This document shows positions 57,301 to 64,000 of a stretch of 64,000 nucleotides of DNA, piece by piece. The position numbers and the translations under genes are program-made. The stretch comes from Saxidomus purpurata (taxonomy: Eukaryota > Mollusca > Bivalvia > Venerida > Veneridae). The notes under the pieces are model-generated. The model had not been told where the DNA came from and searched no databases. It worked only from the letters and a program-made list of their open reading frames with translations. The first letter of the stretch is position 1. Every line of letters starts with the position of its first letter. Location: contig JAFMSR010000015.1 in NCBI GenBank assembly GCA_022818135.1, forward strand, positions 24,460,127 through 24,524,126, read 5' to 3'.

Positions 57301-60226
57301 TCCACTTGTTGACTTAACCATTTGAGATATTACTTTGAAAGTTGGAGTACTTATGTACCATCATGAGACCTATCTGTAAGCAAGAGAAGATAACTCTGTG
57401 AAAATGTTTCTTGATTTGTACTTAGAAATTCCTAGTTAAAGTCTTGTGTGCCCTTAACTGTCAAAGTTTTGTTTAATTGGCAAGCACTAAAAAAGTCGAG
57501 CGCGCTGTCCTACTGACAGCTCTTGTTAATAATCCACTAATTGGTAACAAAAACAGTACTTTTGGTATGCTTGGTTAAACATCATAGTCTAATAATGTAT
57601 CATTTACATAGCCTGTAATTATGAGTAAATTCTGTTAATGAAAAATTCTACAAAATTAATATTTGAAAAGACCTATTTGCTGTGGTCGATCTGTGATGGA
57701 TGCTAATGCATCATTATAAATGGAGGTAAATTATTCTCCGTTTTTCTACTCGCTCGCTAAATTTGTGAGAAAAGCTTGAGTGATGTGCTCAGCTGAGACA
57801 ACATACTTTACCGAAAACATCCATTTCCAGACATGTTAATTAGCACCCAGCACTATGTAAAAACGAATATTGATTTATATTCATAGTCTGTTGAATGCTG
57901 CCTCAATTACAAATACTACACCTTTGCTCAGGATGTCTTTGACAGACAAGCAAACAGTATGGATTTGGATCACACTGCATAGATGTGCAGTTTAAACTGA
58001 CAGACTGAACTGGTCCCATATTGGTTTAATTTAAACACATTAGTGCTATATTGTCTAACTATGTGACATATACATGTATATATTTCAGGAAGAAGAAGAC
58101 AGTTCTGAAGATGAAGATGATACAGCTGAACTTTTAGCAGAACTACAGAAAATAAAGAAGGAACGAATGAGGGAAAAAGTTAAACTAGTATGAGATATGT
58201 TTATGATTTGTTTATTTAAGAATGAAACAAATAGTTTGTTTAAACGCACTGAAGTTGCTTAGACTGCAAGAACCCAGCAGTAGTATGTGAAAGCAATAAA
58301 ATGTTAGGTGTGTGGGGTGACTTTTAAAGAAAGATATTGCTAATAGTTATTTACCACTCATGATGAGATTGGTTTTTTGGGGGGGGCTATAGGGTAATTA
58401 TTACGACTCAGCAGAAAAAAATGTAACTCATATTTCCTTAATCGTATATATAAATTTAGTGGTCTCTCAAAGTCTCTTTTCAAAATATCTTGGTAATCTG
58501 TACACTTGTCTGTGGAATTATCAGTCAAATTTGAAATATGACTCCACCAAAATTGTCTGCCTGGAAGTATTTCTAACAGTTCAAAACAAAGTCAAAGATA
58601 GTCCATTGATCTATTATATGTCGATTTTGTGAATGATCATTTTCCAAGTACTCAAGTACTCAATAGGAATAAGTGACAAGTATTCGACTATAAAATCTGG
58701 TACACGTTACCATCCCTAATTTATATAGATTTGAATAAGGAAATACTTAATAAAAATCTTTTTGTCCAAAACCATGAAGCCCAGAGCTTAGATAGTACTG
58801 TACTTAGTGTACTGTACTTTTACTTTGTTTTCTGTCACACTGTTGTTGACCTTGTATAATTGCCAATAATACCCAGATGAGCAATATGGGGCCATCATAG
58901 CCGACATGTGTATTCATCTTAATAAATAATTCTGTATTTGAATCTGCAGGATGCTGAAAAGAAAGTGGAGGAAGAGAAAATCAGAACAGAGATCATTTTG
59001 AGAGGCAACCCTCTTCTAAACCAGGACAAACCTGCAGAATTTAAAGTGAAAAGAAGGTATTATAAAGACATCCATATCTTCCTCAGTAAATGATGATCTT
59101 CAAGACAGTTTGTCATTGGATATTTTTCTCACTGTACAAAAAAAAAGATTAAATAATTCAGAATTTAAAAACCTGCAGAATGGTGGTATTTCGATTCACG
59201 GAAAGCCATGTTTGTAGTTAATAACTTGTGAACAATAAGCAAGTGGGTGTTCAGGTGAGCTAAAACATCTGTGATATAAAAGACTGAACTCCAAACTATT
59301 TTTGTGTCGCCCTTTCGGAGAAAAGGCGATACATAGGGATCGCTTTGTCCGTCTGTCCGTCCGTCCGTCGGTCCGTCCGTCCGTCCGTCCGTCCGTCACA
59401 CAAACTTAACGTTGGCTATAACTTTGCCATTTCTTAAGATTTCTTCATCAAACTTTACAATTGTATTGCTTATGACAAAAGGGTCATGATGCCGCCAGAT
59501 TTAGTAGGTCAAGGTCATATTTGACAGAGTTATGCCCCTTTTTGTACTTGGATTTTGTCACAAAAACTTAACGTTGGCTATAACTTTGCCATTTCTTAAG
59601 ATTTCTTCATCTAACTTTCAAATTGCATTGCTTATGACATAAGGGTTGTGATGCTGCCAAATTTTGTAGGTCAAGGTCATATTTGACAGTGTTATGCCCC
59701 TTTTCATACTTAGATTTTTACTATAACTTTGCCATTTCTTAAGATTTTTTTATCAAACTTTCAAATTGTATTGCTTATGTCAAAAGGGTTGTGATGCCGC
59801 CAAATTTTGTAGGTCAAGGTCATATTTGACAGAGTAATGCCCCTTTTTGTACTTAGATTTTGTCACGAAAACTTGATGTTGGCTATAACTGCCATTCCTT
59901 AAGATTTCTTCATCAAACTTTCAAATTGTATTGCTTATGACATAAGCGTCATGATGCCGCCAACTATTGTTGGTCAAGGTCATATTTGACAGAGTTATGC
60001 CCCTTTTTGTATTTAGATTTTGTCACCAAATTATTGGTTATTCTGACAAAGCGTAAGAGGGCGACACAAGTGTTCTACTGAACACCAGTCTAGTTTATTT
60101 TTCAGATGGGATGATGACGTGGTATTCAAGAACTGTGCAAAGGGAGACGAGAAGAAATCTTTATTCATAAATGACACTCTTAGATCAGAATTTCATAGAA
60201 AATTTATGGAGAAGTATGTAAAATGA
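45379..60226 (+). CDS. CWC15: spliceosome-associated protein CWC15
   Basis: Six coding exons join in phase into 213 codons plus stop: 45379-45512, 49894-49997, 51330-51406, 58089-58187, 58950-59056 and 60106-60226. All introns are GT-AG. CWC15 (Cwf15) is a core component of Prp19/CDC5L-containing catalytic spliceosomes in the nucleus. The N-terminus [20 protein letters not shown] is the family signature. Residues 45-100 are charged and Arg/Asp-rich, residues about 95-120 form an acidic run ([20 protein letters not shown]), followed by a likely helix ([17 protein letters not shown]). The conserved end [13 protein letters not shown] leads to [14 protein letters not shown]. Length is close to the human 229 aa. 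Exon 1 begins after a TTTTCAG acceptor at 45361-45364, so an unseen noncoding exon lies upstream. Introns 1, 3 and 5 are filled with transposons; the coding frame is intact. Confidence 0.96.
45583..45695 (+). mobile_element. decayed SINE fragment in CWC15 intron 1
   Basis: The segment has a weak B-box (GGTTCAAATAC), TGTCTTTGGGCAAAGACACT and CTTAGTCTACGCAGGTGTAA. It aligns with the SINE at 22122-22385 over the central domain. Head and tail are lost. Confidence 0.65.
45905..46142 (+). repeat. 33-bp minisatellite, left block
   Basis: About seven units of the type GGCAGTTTTCCATTAACACT then TGGTGCTTGATAA. The array stops at TGC (46140-46142), where the inverted-repeat element begins, and resumes after it at 49656. 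All small open frames here are by-products of the repeat. Confidence 0.85.
46242..48534 (+). mobile_element. HINE family E copy, split by HINE B
   Basis: It starts TTTTTAGCTCACCTGAGC, followed by a short GTCCGTCGTCCGTCC tract up to 46314. It resumes at 47668 with AACACTCTAGTGGTCAC and TCACGAAACTTGGTCAG. About five units of 165-170 bp follow (AGTTCGAATATGGGTCATCT, GTCAAAAACTAGGTCACA, AAATATCCTGGAAATTTGTC). GAGCTCACC-type start and GGGTGAGCGATA near the end form the subterminal inverted pair. The terminal hairpin GGGCCATCATGGCCC is followed by TCTTGTTT. The 1.35-kb interruption is a family B element. Confidence 0.85.
46315..47667 (+). mobile_element. HINE family B copy 1, nested in HINE E
   Basis: It starts TTTTTATGCCCCCACAAAGT, with a GTCC tract at 46350-46392, then six to seven units of about 167 bp (AACTCCTCTTAAACCGGATG, AACTTCCAGGGATGAACAAC, TTTAACAGAATTATGGCCCT). 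It ends with GTGGGGGCAT, hairpin GTGTCCTTTGGACAC and ATTCTAG at 47667. ATGCCCCCAC/GTGGGGGCAT is the subterminal inverted pair. The hairpin followed by CTAG resembles Helitron 3' ends. Units are nearly identical, so the copy is recent. Confidence 0.88.
48536..48780 (+). repeat. diverged unit like those at 30.6-31.8 kb
   Basis: AACACGGCCTGGAGCTTAGATA and TTGGTATGTAACATTTTCTA match the internal units of the old element at 30018-32449. It is an orphan fragment directly after the HINE E end. Confidence 0.5.
48785..49285 (+). repeat. two direct copies of a 125-bp segment, 369 bp apart
   Basis: GTGTTGTTTCAAATCTGAAA, GACTTACTGGCC and TTGCTCATATTATGTTTCTT occur at about 48812-48880 and again at 49182-49249. 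They lie within the 46143-49655 element and may be its own sequence. Confidence 0.65.
49656..49790 (+). repeat. 33-bp minisatellite, right block
   Basis: Three to four degenerate units (ATTAACACTAGGTGCTTGAT, AAGGCAATTT) match the array at 45905-46142 in the same orientation. It continues that array across the 3.5-kb insertion. Confidence 0.75.
50985..51245 (+). repeat. old repeat fragment with GGTCAAAGGTAAAGGTCATA
   Basis: ATTTGAGGTCACCAGGTCAA and a second ATTTTGAGGTAGGTAGGTCA about 140 bp on suggest two decayed tandem units, in CWC15 intron 2. No ends are visible. Confidence 0.4.
51503..54752. mobile_element. 3.25-kb TTAA-flanked element in CWC15 intron 3
   Basis: The left end AGGGTACCGGAAGTCAGAAA and the reverse complement of the right end AGGGAACCGAAAGTCAAAAA match at 16 of 20 positions. 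Both are flanked by TTAA (51499-51502 and 54753-54756). Subterminal similarity continues inward: a GCAGTGT(T/G)ACGTCACA word lies about 200 bp from each end in inverted orientation. TTAA duplications with AGGG ends fit Kolobok-type transposons better than piggyBac, whose ends usually read CCC. No transposase frame is present, so the copy is non-autonomous. It hosts the HINE A copy at 52189-53092. Confidence 0.7.
52189..53092 (+). mobile_element. HINE family A copy 1, best preserved
   Basis: It starts TTTTTATGCCCCCGAAGGGT, has a GTCC/GTCT tract at 52230-52280, then about five units of 170 bp (CATTCGTGTCCGGACTGTAA, TTGTCATGCATTGAAGGATT, AGCACATCAAGACGACGTGT, CTCAAAGGTCAAGGTCACAC). The end has CTTTCGGGGGCATTCG and GGGACAGCTCTTGTTT. 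ATGCCCCCGAA and TTTCGGGGGCAT are the subterminal inverted pair. It is nested in the TTAA-flanked element and in the same orientation as CWC15. Confidence 0.88.
55167..57528 (+). mobile_element. HINE family C, tandemly amplified
   Basis: The 5' end TTTTTAGCTCGACTTTTCTA with GGGGAGCTATCCTACTCGCG occurs four times at 55171, 55377, 55589 and 55801 (periods 206, 212 and 212 bp). Each copy is followed by the same internal unit (CACCTTGGTTAAGTTTTTCG, GACAGAATTATGGCCCTTTT). After the fourth, the body continues to the 3' end: AAAAAGTCGAGC, hairpin CTGTCCTACTGACAG and CTCTTGTTT at 56767. The last 760 bp are then repeated, ending again in the hairpin at 57527. GCTCGACTTTT/AAAAAGTCGAGC is the subterminal inverted pair. 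There is no (GTCC)n tract. Confidence 0.85.
56009..57528 (+). repeat. 760-bp tandem duplication
   Basis: The segment beginning GACTTAGAAAGTGTATTGAG at 56009 restarts at 56769, and the two copies run side by side to 57528 with only scattered substitutions (for example CATGACCTAC versus CATGAACTAC, GAGCACGCTG versus GAGCGCGCTG). Each copy contains one complete HINE C 3' end. Confidence 0.92.
58741..58905 (+). repeat. relic of a HINE E-like repeat in CWC15 intron 4
   Basis: CCATGAAGCCCAGAGCTTAGATA resembles the 30.6-31.8 kb units, and CAGATGAGCAATATGGGGCC with ATCATAGCC resembles the family E tail. It is strongly decayed. Confidence 0.4.
59299..60094 (+). mobile_element. HINE family D in CWC15 intron 5
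   Basis: It starts TTTTTGTGTCGCCCTTTCGG, has a long GTCC tract (59347-59396), then four to five units of about 155-165 bp (AACTTAACGTTGGCTATAAC, CATTTCTTAAGATTTCTTCA, GTAGGTCAAGGTCATATTTG). It ends GAGGGCGACACAAG, hairpin GTGTTCTACTGAACAC and CAGTCTAGTTT. TGTGTCGCCCT/AGGGCGACACA is the subterminal inverted pair. The 3' end lies about 11 bp from the exon 6 splice acceptor at 60105. Confidence 0.88.
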
Positions 60227-61150
60227 TGGCGTAAAGAAGACTTCCTCTTGATACTGGTGTACATACTAATGATGAACAGTGTTTTGTAATGTCAGTGTTT
60301 GTGCATTGAAGGTCTTTTCAACTGAAAGGTTATATTGGGTGTGATATTCACTGAGCAACACAACACACAAAATGAAAGTTGGTAAAAGTGAACAGATGTA
60401 GATTTTGTTCTGGCCACTGGCTGTAAACACTACTTTTCCAAGGTTTTTTTATTGGTGATTGAGATATTTTATTATTGTAAATATCTAAAAGAAAATAAGC
60501 TGACAAAATCTTGTTGAACTCAGTGCCACAGACTCAGTTGTTGATGAAACTTGTCAATCTTTTAGTCTTGTCAAGTTGAACTTTGATTCCATTATAGATT
60601 TTACAAGTTCTATATAAGTACATTTCAACTTAGTCATTTACATGATTATGAAAAGCATTTCAAGAAATCCTAATTACTTTCTTACAAGAAATTTTCAAAG
60701 TAATTGTCATGAAATCTGAATTTTGTTGCGTTTCTTATGAATGAATGTGTTGCAACCCCATGATTGTTCCTGAGGTCTTACATTACAGCAACTGTGATGA
60801 AACTGTCTTTCCCCCTTCCCCCCAACATTTTAAGTAAACTCTTACTACAGTCATGTAGTACTGTTGAATGACTGATCTGATACACTACTAATTTGTGTAA
60901 ATACACTGTCTCTCACCCACTTTTAGCAGGGGAATTCAGTGCGTAAAATTACTGTCTTAAAATTCAGTCTAGTATATGTTTATACAATAAACATATATAT
61001 AGAATAAATTATTGTATAAACTATAAAGTTGTCTGTGATCACAGGCTTTCTACATGTATGTGGCTGTCAGAAGAAATGACCATTGAACTTTCTAAGAAAT
61101 GTCAAATCTGAATTTGTATGATGTCTAATGTATATTGTGATGTAAATAAA
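60227..61150 (+). other. CWC15 3' UTR
   Basis: The stretch after the CWC15 stop has no inserted repeats. It runs to an AATAAA signal at 61145-61150, followed by an A-rich then T-rich stretch. An earlier AATAAA at about 60986 could be an alternative site. The boundary is inferred from the signals only. Confidence 0.5.
61145..61150 (+). terminator. candidate polyadenylation signal of CWC15
   Basis: Canonical AATAAA about 920 bp after the stop codon, with a following T-rich ATTTTATTTAATATTT element. It is the better of two AATAAA hexamers downstream of the gene. Confidence 0.5.
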
Positions 61151-62793
61151 ATACATGAAAAAAATATTTTATTTAATATTTACAGGTGTTGGTGGAATTA
61201 AATTTTTTATAGATCTGAAACTTCAGTATTTGACAATGTCCCCCATCCTTATACATTATGCATGATCATAATAATTATGTGCAAAAACTTTTGGTGATTT
61301 TATGCAGCTTTGCTTCTTTTCATGAATGAATGGTTTCAATGTCACAAAACTTGCTCTATAGCATCATTGCATTGACCCCCTTAAAAAAAGGTAATTGGCT
61401 AGGCCCAATACACAGAGGGGTCCATCTTAATAAAAAGAGAAAGATCTTTAAACAGTTTAATCTCGGGGGAAACAATGATTTGAATGTTTCAAAACTTTAG
61501 CATCCTTACATGGTCCCCTTCAAAAAGAAGGAAACTGTTCTGTCCCAATGAACATAACACTTGTTACTAACAAGAAAACTTACAACTTAACAGTTATATG
61601 AGACGATTACTGTATTACATTACAGTGTACAGAAAAATGGCCACGGCTGTACTTCAACAGGCTAAGTATATCTCCCGATTGGGGTATATACCTTTCAAAT
61701 AAAACCTGAAAACCAAGCGAAATTGACCGATTAACGGAATATCAACATTTTCAAACTTTTGACACTTGTTTTTGTACTGATAAATTACGGCTTTCGGATA
61801 ATTTGCGGGTTTTCCTCGAGGTATACAGGTCTTAATTAAATATTCAAATTAGACTGTTTTCCGGCAATTCCGTTTTTAATCATTTCTAAAGCGAAATAAA
61901 TCGGCACCATTCTTGGGCTGATTTAGCGCTTCATAAATATTCATTAGATTCATTCAAGGGACGCAACTCTAACTGGTTTTGCATTGCTAATGTAGGTCAT
62001 CACCGTGGTCGCTATTATAAAGCCCAAAAATCGTTAATACAAACAGGCTATACTCTGTAGCCACAACGCTATCAATATATCAATAATATAGTTTCTTCGG
62101 CCATTCATAAAAATACAACAACTCGCCTAAGAAGATCTATAGAACGAATTCTAGTGGAATTCCGGTTCCAATATGGCGACTGTTCCACAGCAAAATGCAT
62201 CAAACAAATAAAATAGAAACACGCATGCGCTACACTGACGTCATTATATCAGTGCTACAGCATTGTAACTGCTTCTATTACCTTATCCACATAACGCTTT
62301 GTTGCATCGAACTAAAGTTTAAAGGTCATTTTGTCCGTTTTAGTAATACAAAAGACGTATATTCATAGTAATTAATGTTAATAAATATCCAAAAATAACT
62401 TTCGTCTCGAAAATAGAAAAGAAATAAAGCAGACTCTCTCATAAACCAGTCGTTGAAGTGTCACTGAACTAGCTTTGTAGTATCCTTGCATTGACCCAAG
62501 ACACCCCTTACATAAATATGTAATGTCAATGTTGCCAGTGTTACTAGGTCAATCACACTCGCAGATCTCATTGGTCACCGTGATTGACCCAATTTTTGGC
62601 AACCAATCAAATTCATTCTTTGGCTGAAACTGACCGGAAATTGCAGTCCGGTAAATCTCTCCTTATTTGAAAAAACACAACATAATTATGACCACATTAT
62701 ATGAGCAAATAGCTGCTTCAAGTGGCTTAAAGAGTTGATATACCCAAAAAGAAAAGTTAGAAAATCTTTTCATTTGACAAATTTTGAAGAAAA
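61151..62793. other. unassigned intergenic region
   Basis: No exon or repeat unit could be supported. Points seen: TGACGTCA (a CRE-like palindrome) at about 62236-62243, a short ATGGCGACTGTTCC reading frame of 12 codons near 62173, and a small inverted pair ACCGGA/TCCGGT near 62632-62652. The CpG-bearing stretch 61640-62300 might be part of an old transposon end similar in style to 54530-54640. Confidence 0.3.
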
Positions 62794-63793
62794 CTAGAAA
62801 TGTGTCCATAGGACACGGATGCCCCCACACGCCACTGTTCTGTCAATCTCATGACTCTAGGTCAAATATTTTTTGGACTACATGTGCCACAAAACTAAAA
62901 ATCAACAAAGGGCCATAATTCTGTTAAATTTGGTCGCAGCAAAAATTCCTTCCTTTACTACCATCTACACATTAAGGTTGTTCATCCCTGGAAGTTTAAG
63001 CAAAATCTGCCATCCGGTTTAAGAGGAGTTGCATTCACAAAATTTCTACATAGTATATAATGAAAAAATCAACAAAGGGCCATAATTCTGTTAAATTTGG
63101 TCGCAGCAAAAATTCCTTCCTTTACTGCCATCTACACATTAAGGTTGTTCATCCCTGGAAGTTTAAGCAAAATCTGCCATCCGGTTTAAGAGGAGTTGCA
63201 TTCACAAAATTTCTACATAGTATATAGTGAAAAAATCAACAAAGGGCCATAATTCTGTAAAATTTGGTGAGCGAAATTCTTTCCTTTACTACCATCTACA
63301 CCTTAACGTTGTTCATCCCTGTAAGTTTAAGCAAAATCTGCCATCCGGTTTAAGAGGAGTTGCGTCCACAAAATTTCTACATAGTATATAGTGAAAAAAT
63401 CAACAAAGGGCCATAATTCTGTTAAATTTGGTCACAGCAAAAATTCCTTCCTTTACTACCATCTACACATTAAGGTTGTTCATCCCTATAAGTTTAAGCA
63501 AAATCTGCCATCCGGTTTAAGAGGAGTTGCGTTCACAAAATTTCTACATAGTATCTAGTGAAAAAATCAAAGGGCCATAATTCTCTTAAATTTGGTCGCA
63601 GCAAAAATTCCTTCCTTTACTACCATCTACACATTAAGGTTGTTCATCCCTGTAAGTTTAAGCAAAATCTGCCATCCGGTTTAAGAGGAGTTGCGTTCAC
63701 AAGATTTCGGGACGGACGGACTGACGGATTGACGGACGGACGGACGGACAAGTGCAACGCTATATGCTCCCACATTGTGGGGGCATAAAAAAA
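62794..63793 (-). mobile_element. HINE family B copy 2
   Basis: On the minus strand it starts TTTTTTATGCCCCCACAATG near 63793 (ATGCTCCC in the inverted partner), has a GTCC tract (63709-63750), then five units of about 165 bp with the family B words. It ends ATGCCCCCAC-complement, hairpin GTGTCCTATGGACAC and ATTTCTAG at 62794. It matches copy 1 at 46315-47667 throughout. The hairpin loop differs by one base (ATA versus TTT surroundings) while the stem is kept. Confidence 0.88.
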
Positions 63794-64000
63794 TGGTTTG
63801 TATTAGCCATAAACATACTTGCAAGTTGGTATAGGTGTGTAGAAATAAAAGCTTGCCATAGACAAGGTCTTTCAAATAGTATGGTCCGGAAACGCCCTCT
63901 ATAAATGTCTTATCGTACTGATAATCTTGTCTCGGTTATCGATTTTTACCTGGAAGCGTTTATCACGCCGAGCGAGTAAACTGGTATTTGTCCGATAGTT
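63794..64000. other. window end, nothing recognised
   Basis: Short noncoding stretch after the HINE B copy. No motif or exon seen. Confidence 0.4.

Noticed and set aside
62160..62215. ATGGCGACTGTTCCACAG as a first coding exon
   Set aside because: The frame ends after 12 codons, and no convincing donor or downstream exon was found before the window end.

Overview
The window looks like AT-rich nuclear DNA from a marine bivalve mollusc. Two genes have conserved animal splice structure. Most of the rest is layered transposable elements. Repeats beginning TTTTTATGCCCCC, carrying (GTCC/GGAC)n tracts and tandem units of about 150-170 bp, are typical of bivalve pearl or Helentron-associated (HINE) repeats. 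The species cannot be fixed from the sequence.

Two host genes could be rebuilt exon by exon with phase-consistent GT-AG introns. On the minus strand, AMMECR1 (16868-26307, five coding exons, 231 aa) is an uncharacterised but deeply conserved protein carrying the family motif LRGCIG. On the plus strand, CWC15 (45379-60226, six coding exons, 213 aa) is a component of the spliceosomal Prp19/CDC5L-linked machinery. A third, unrecognised two-exon minus-strand gene (2149-4854) is broken by a single-base frameshift. A plus-strand open frame at 2-169 may be the tail of a gene that lies off the window.

Layout: 1-5.4 kb holds the broken gene and old repeats. 5.8-9.5 kb holds a 3.3-kb inverted-repeat element inserted inside a 30-bp minisatellite. 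9.5-16.9 kb is plain AT-rich DNA downstream of AMMECR1, possibly a long 3' UTR. 16.9-26.3 kb is AMMECR1, with HINEs, a palindromic MITE and a tRNA-derived SINE in its introns. 27-35 kb holds further repeat relics and hairpins. 35.7-40.3 kb is a LINE graveyard: an L1/Tx1-like element followed by a CR1/Jockey-like element split by an inverted copy of a related element. 40.8-42.5 kb is a DNA transposon with short inverted ends. 45.4-60.2 kb is CWC15, whose introns carry five HINE-type insertions from five families, a 3.5-kb inverted-repeat element and a TTAA-flanked 3.25-kb element.

The strongest observations concern mobile DNA. At least five distinct non-autonomous repeat families share one design: a TTTTTA start, subterminal inverted repeats, usually a pyrimidine microsatellite, tandem internal units and a 3' hairpin just before the end. 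One locus shows four nested layers (minisatellite, inverted-repeat element, HINE E, HINE B). One HINE family carries tandem copies of its own 5' end followed by a 760-bp duplication containing its 3' end, as rolling-circle read-through would predict. Three families carry the same AGGTCAAGGTCA nuclear-receptor-like word in most units. One HINE ends about 11 bp from a CWC15 splice acceptor.
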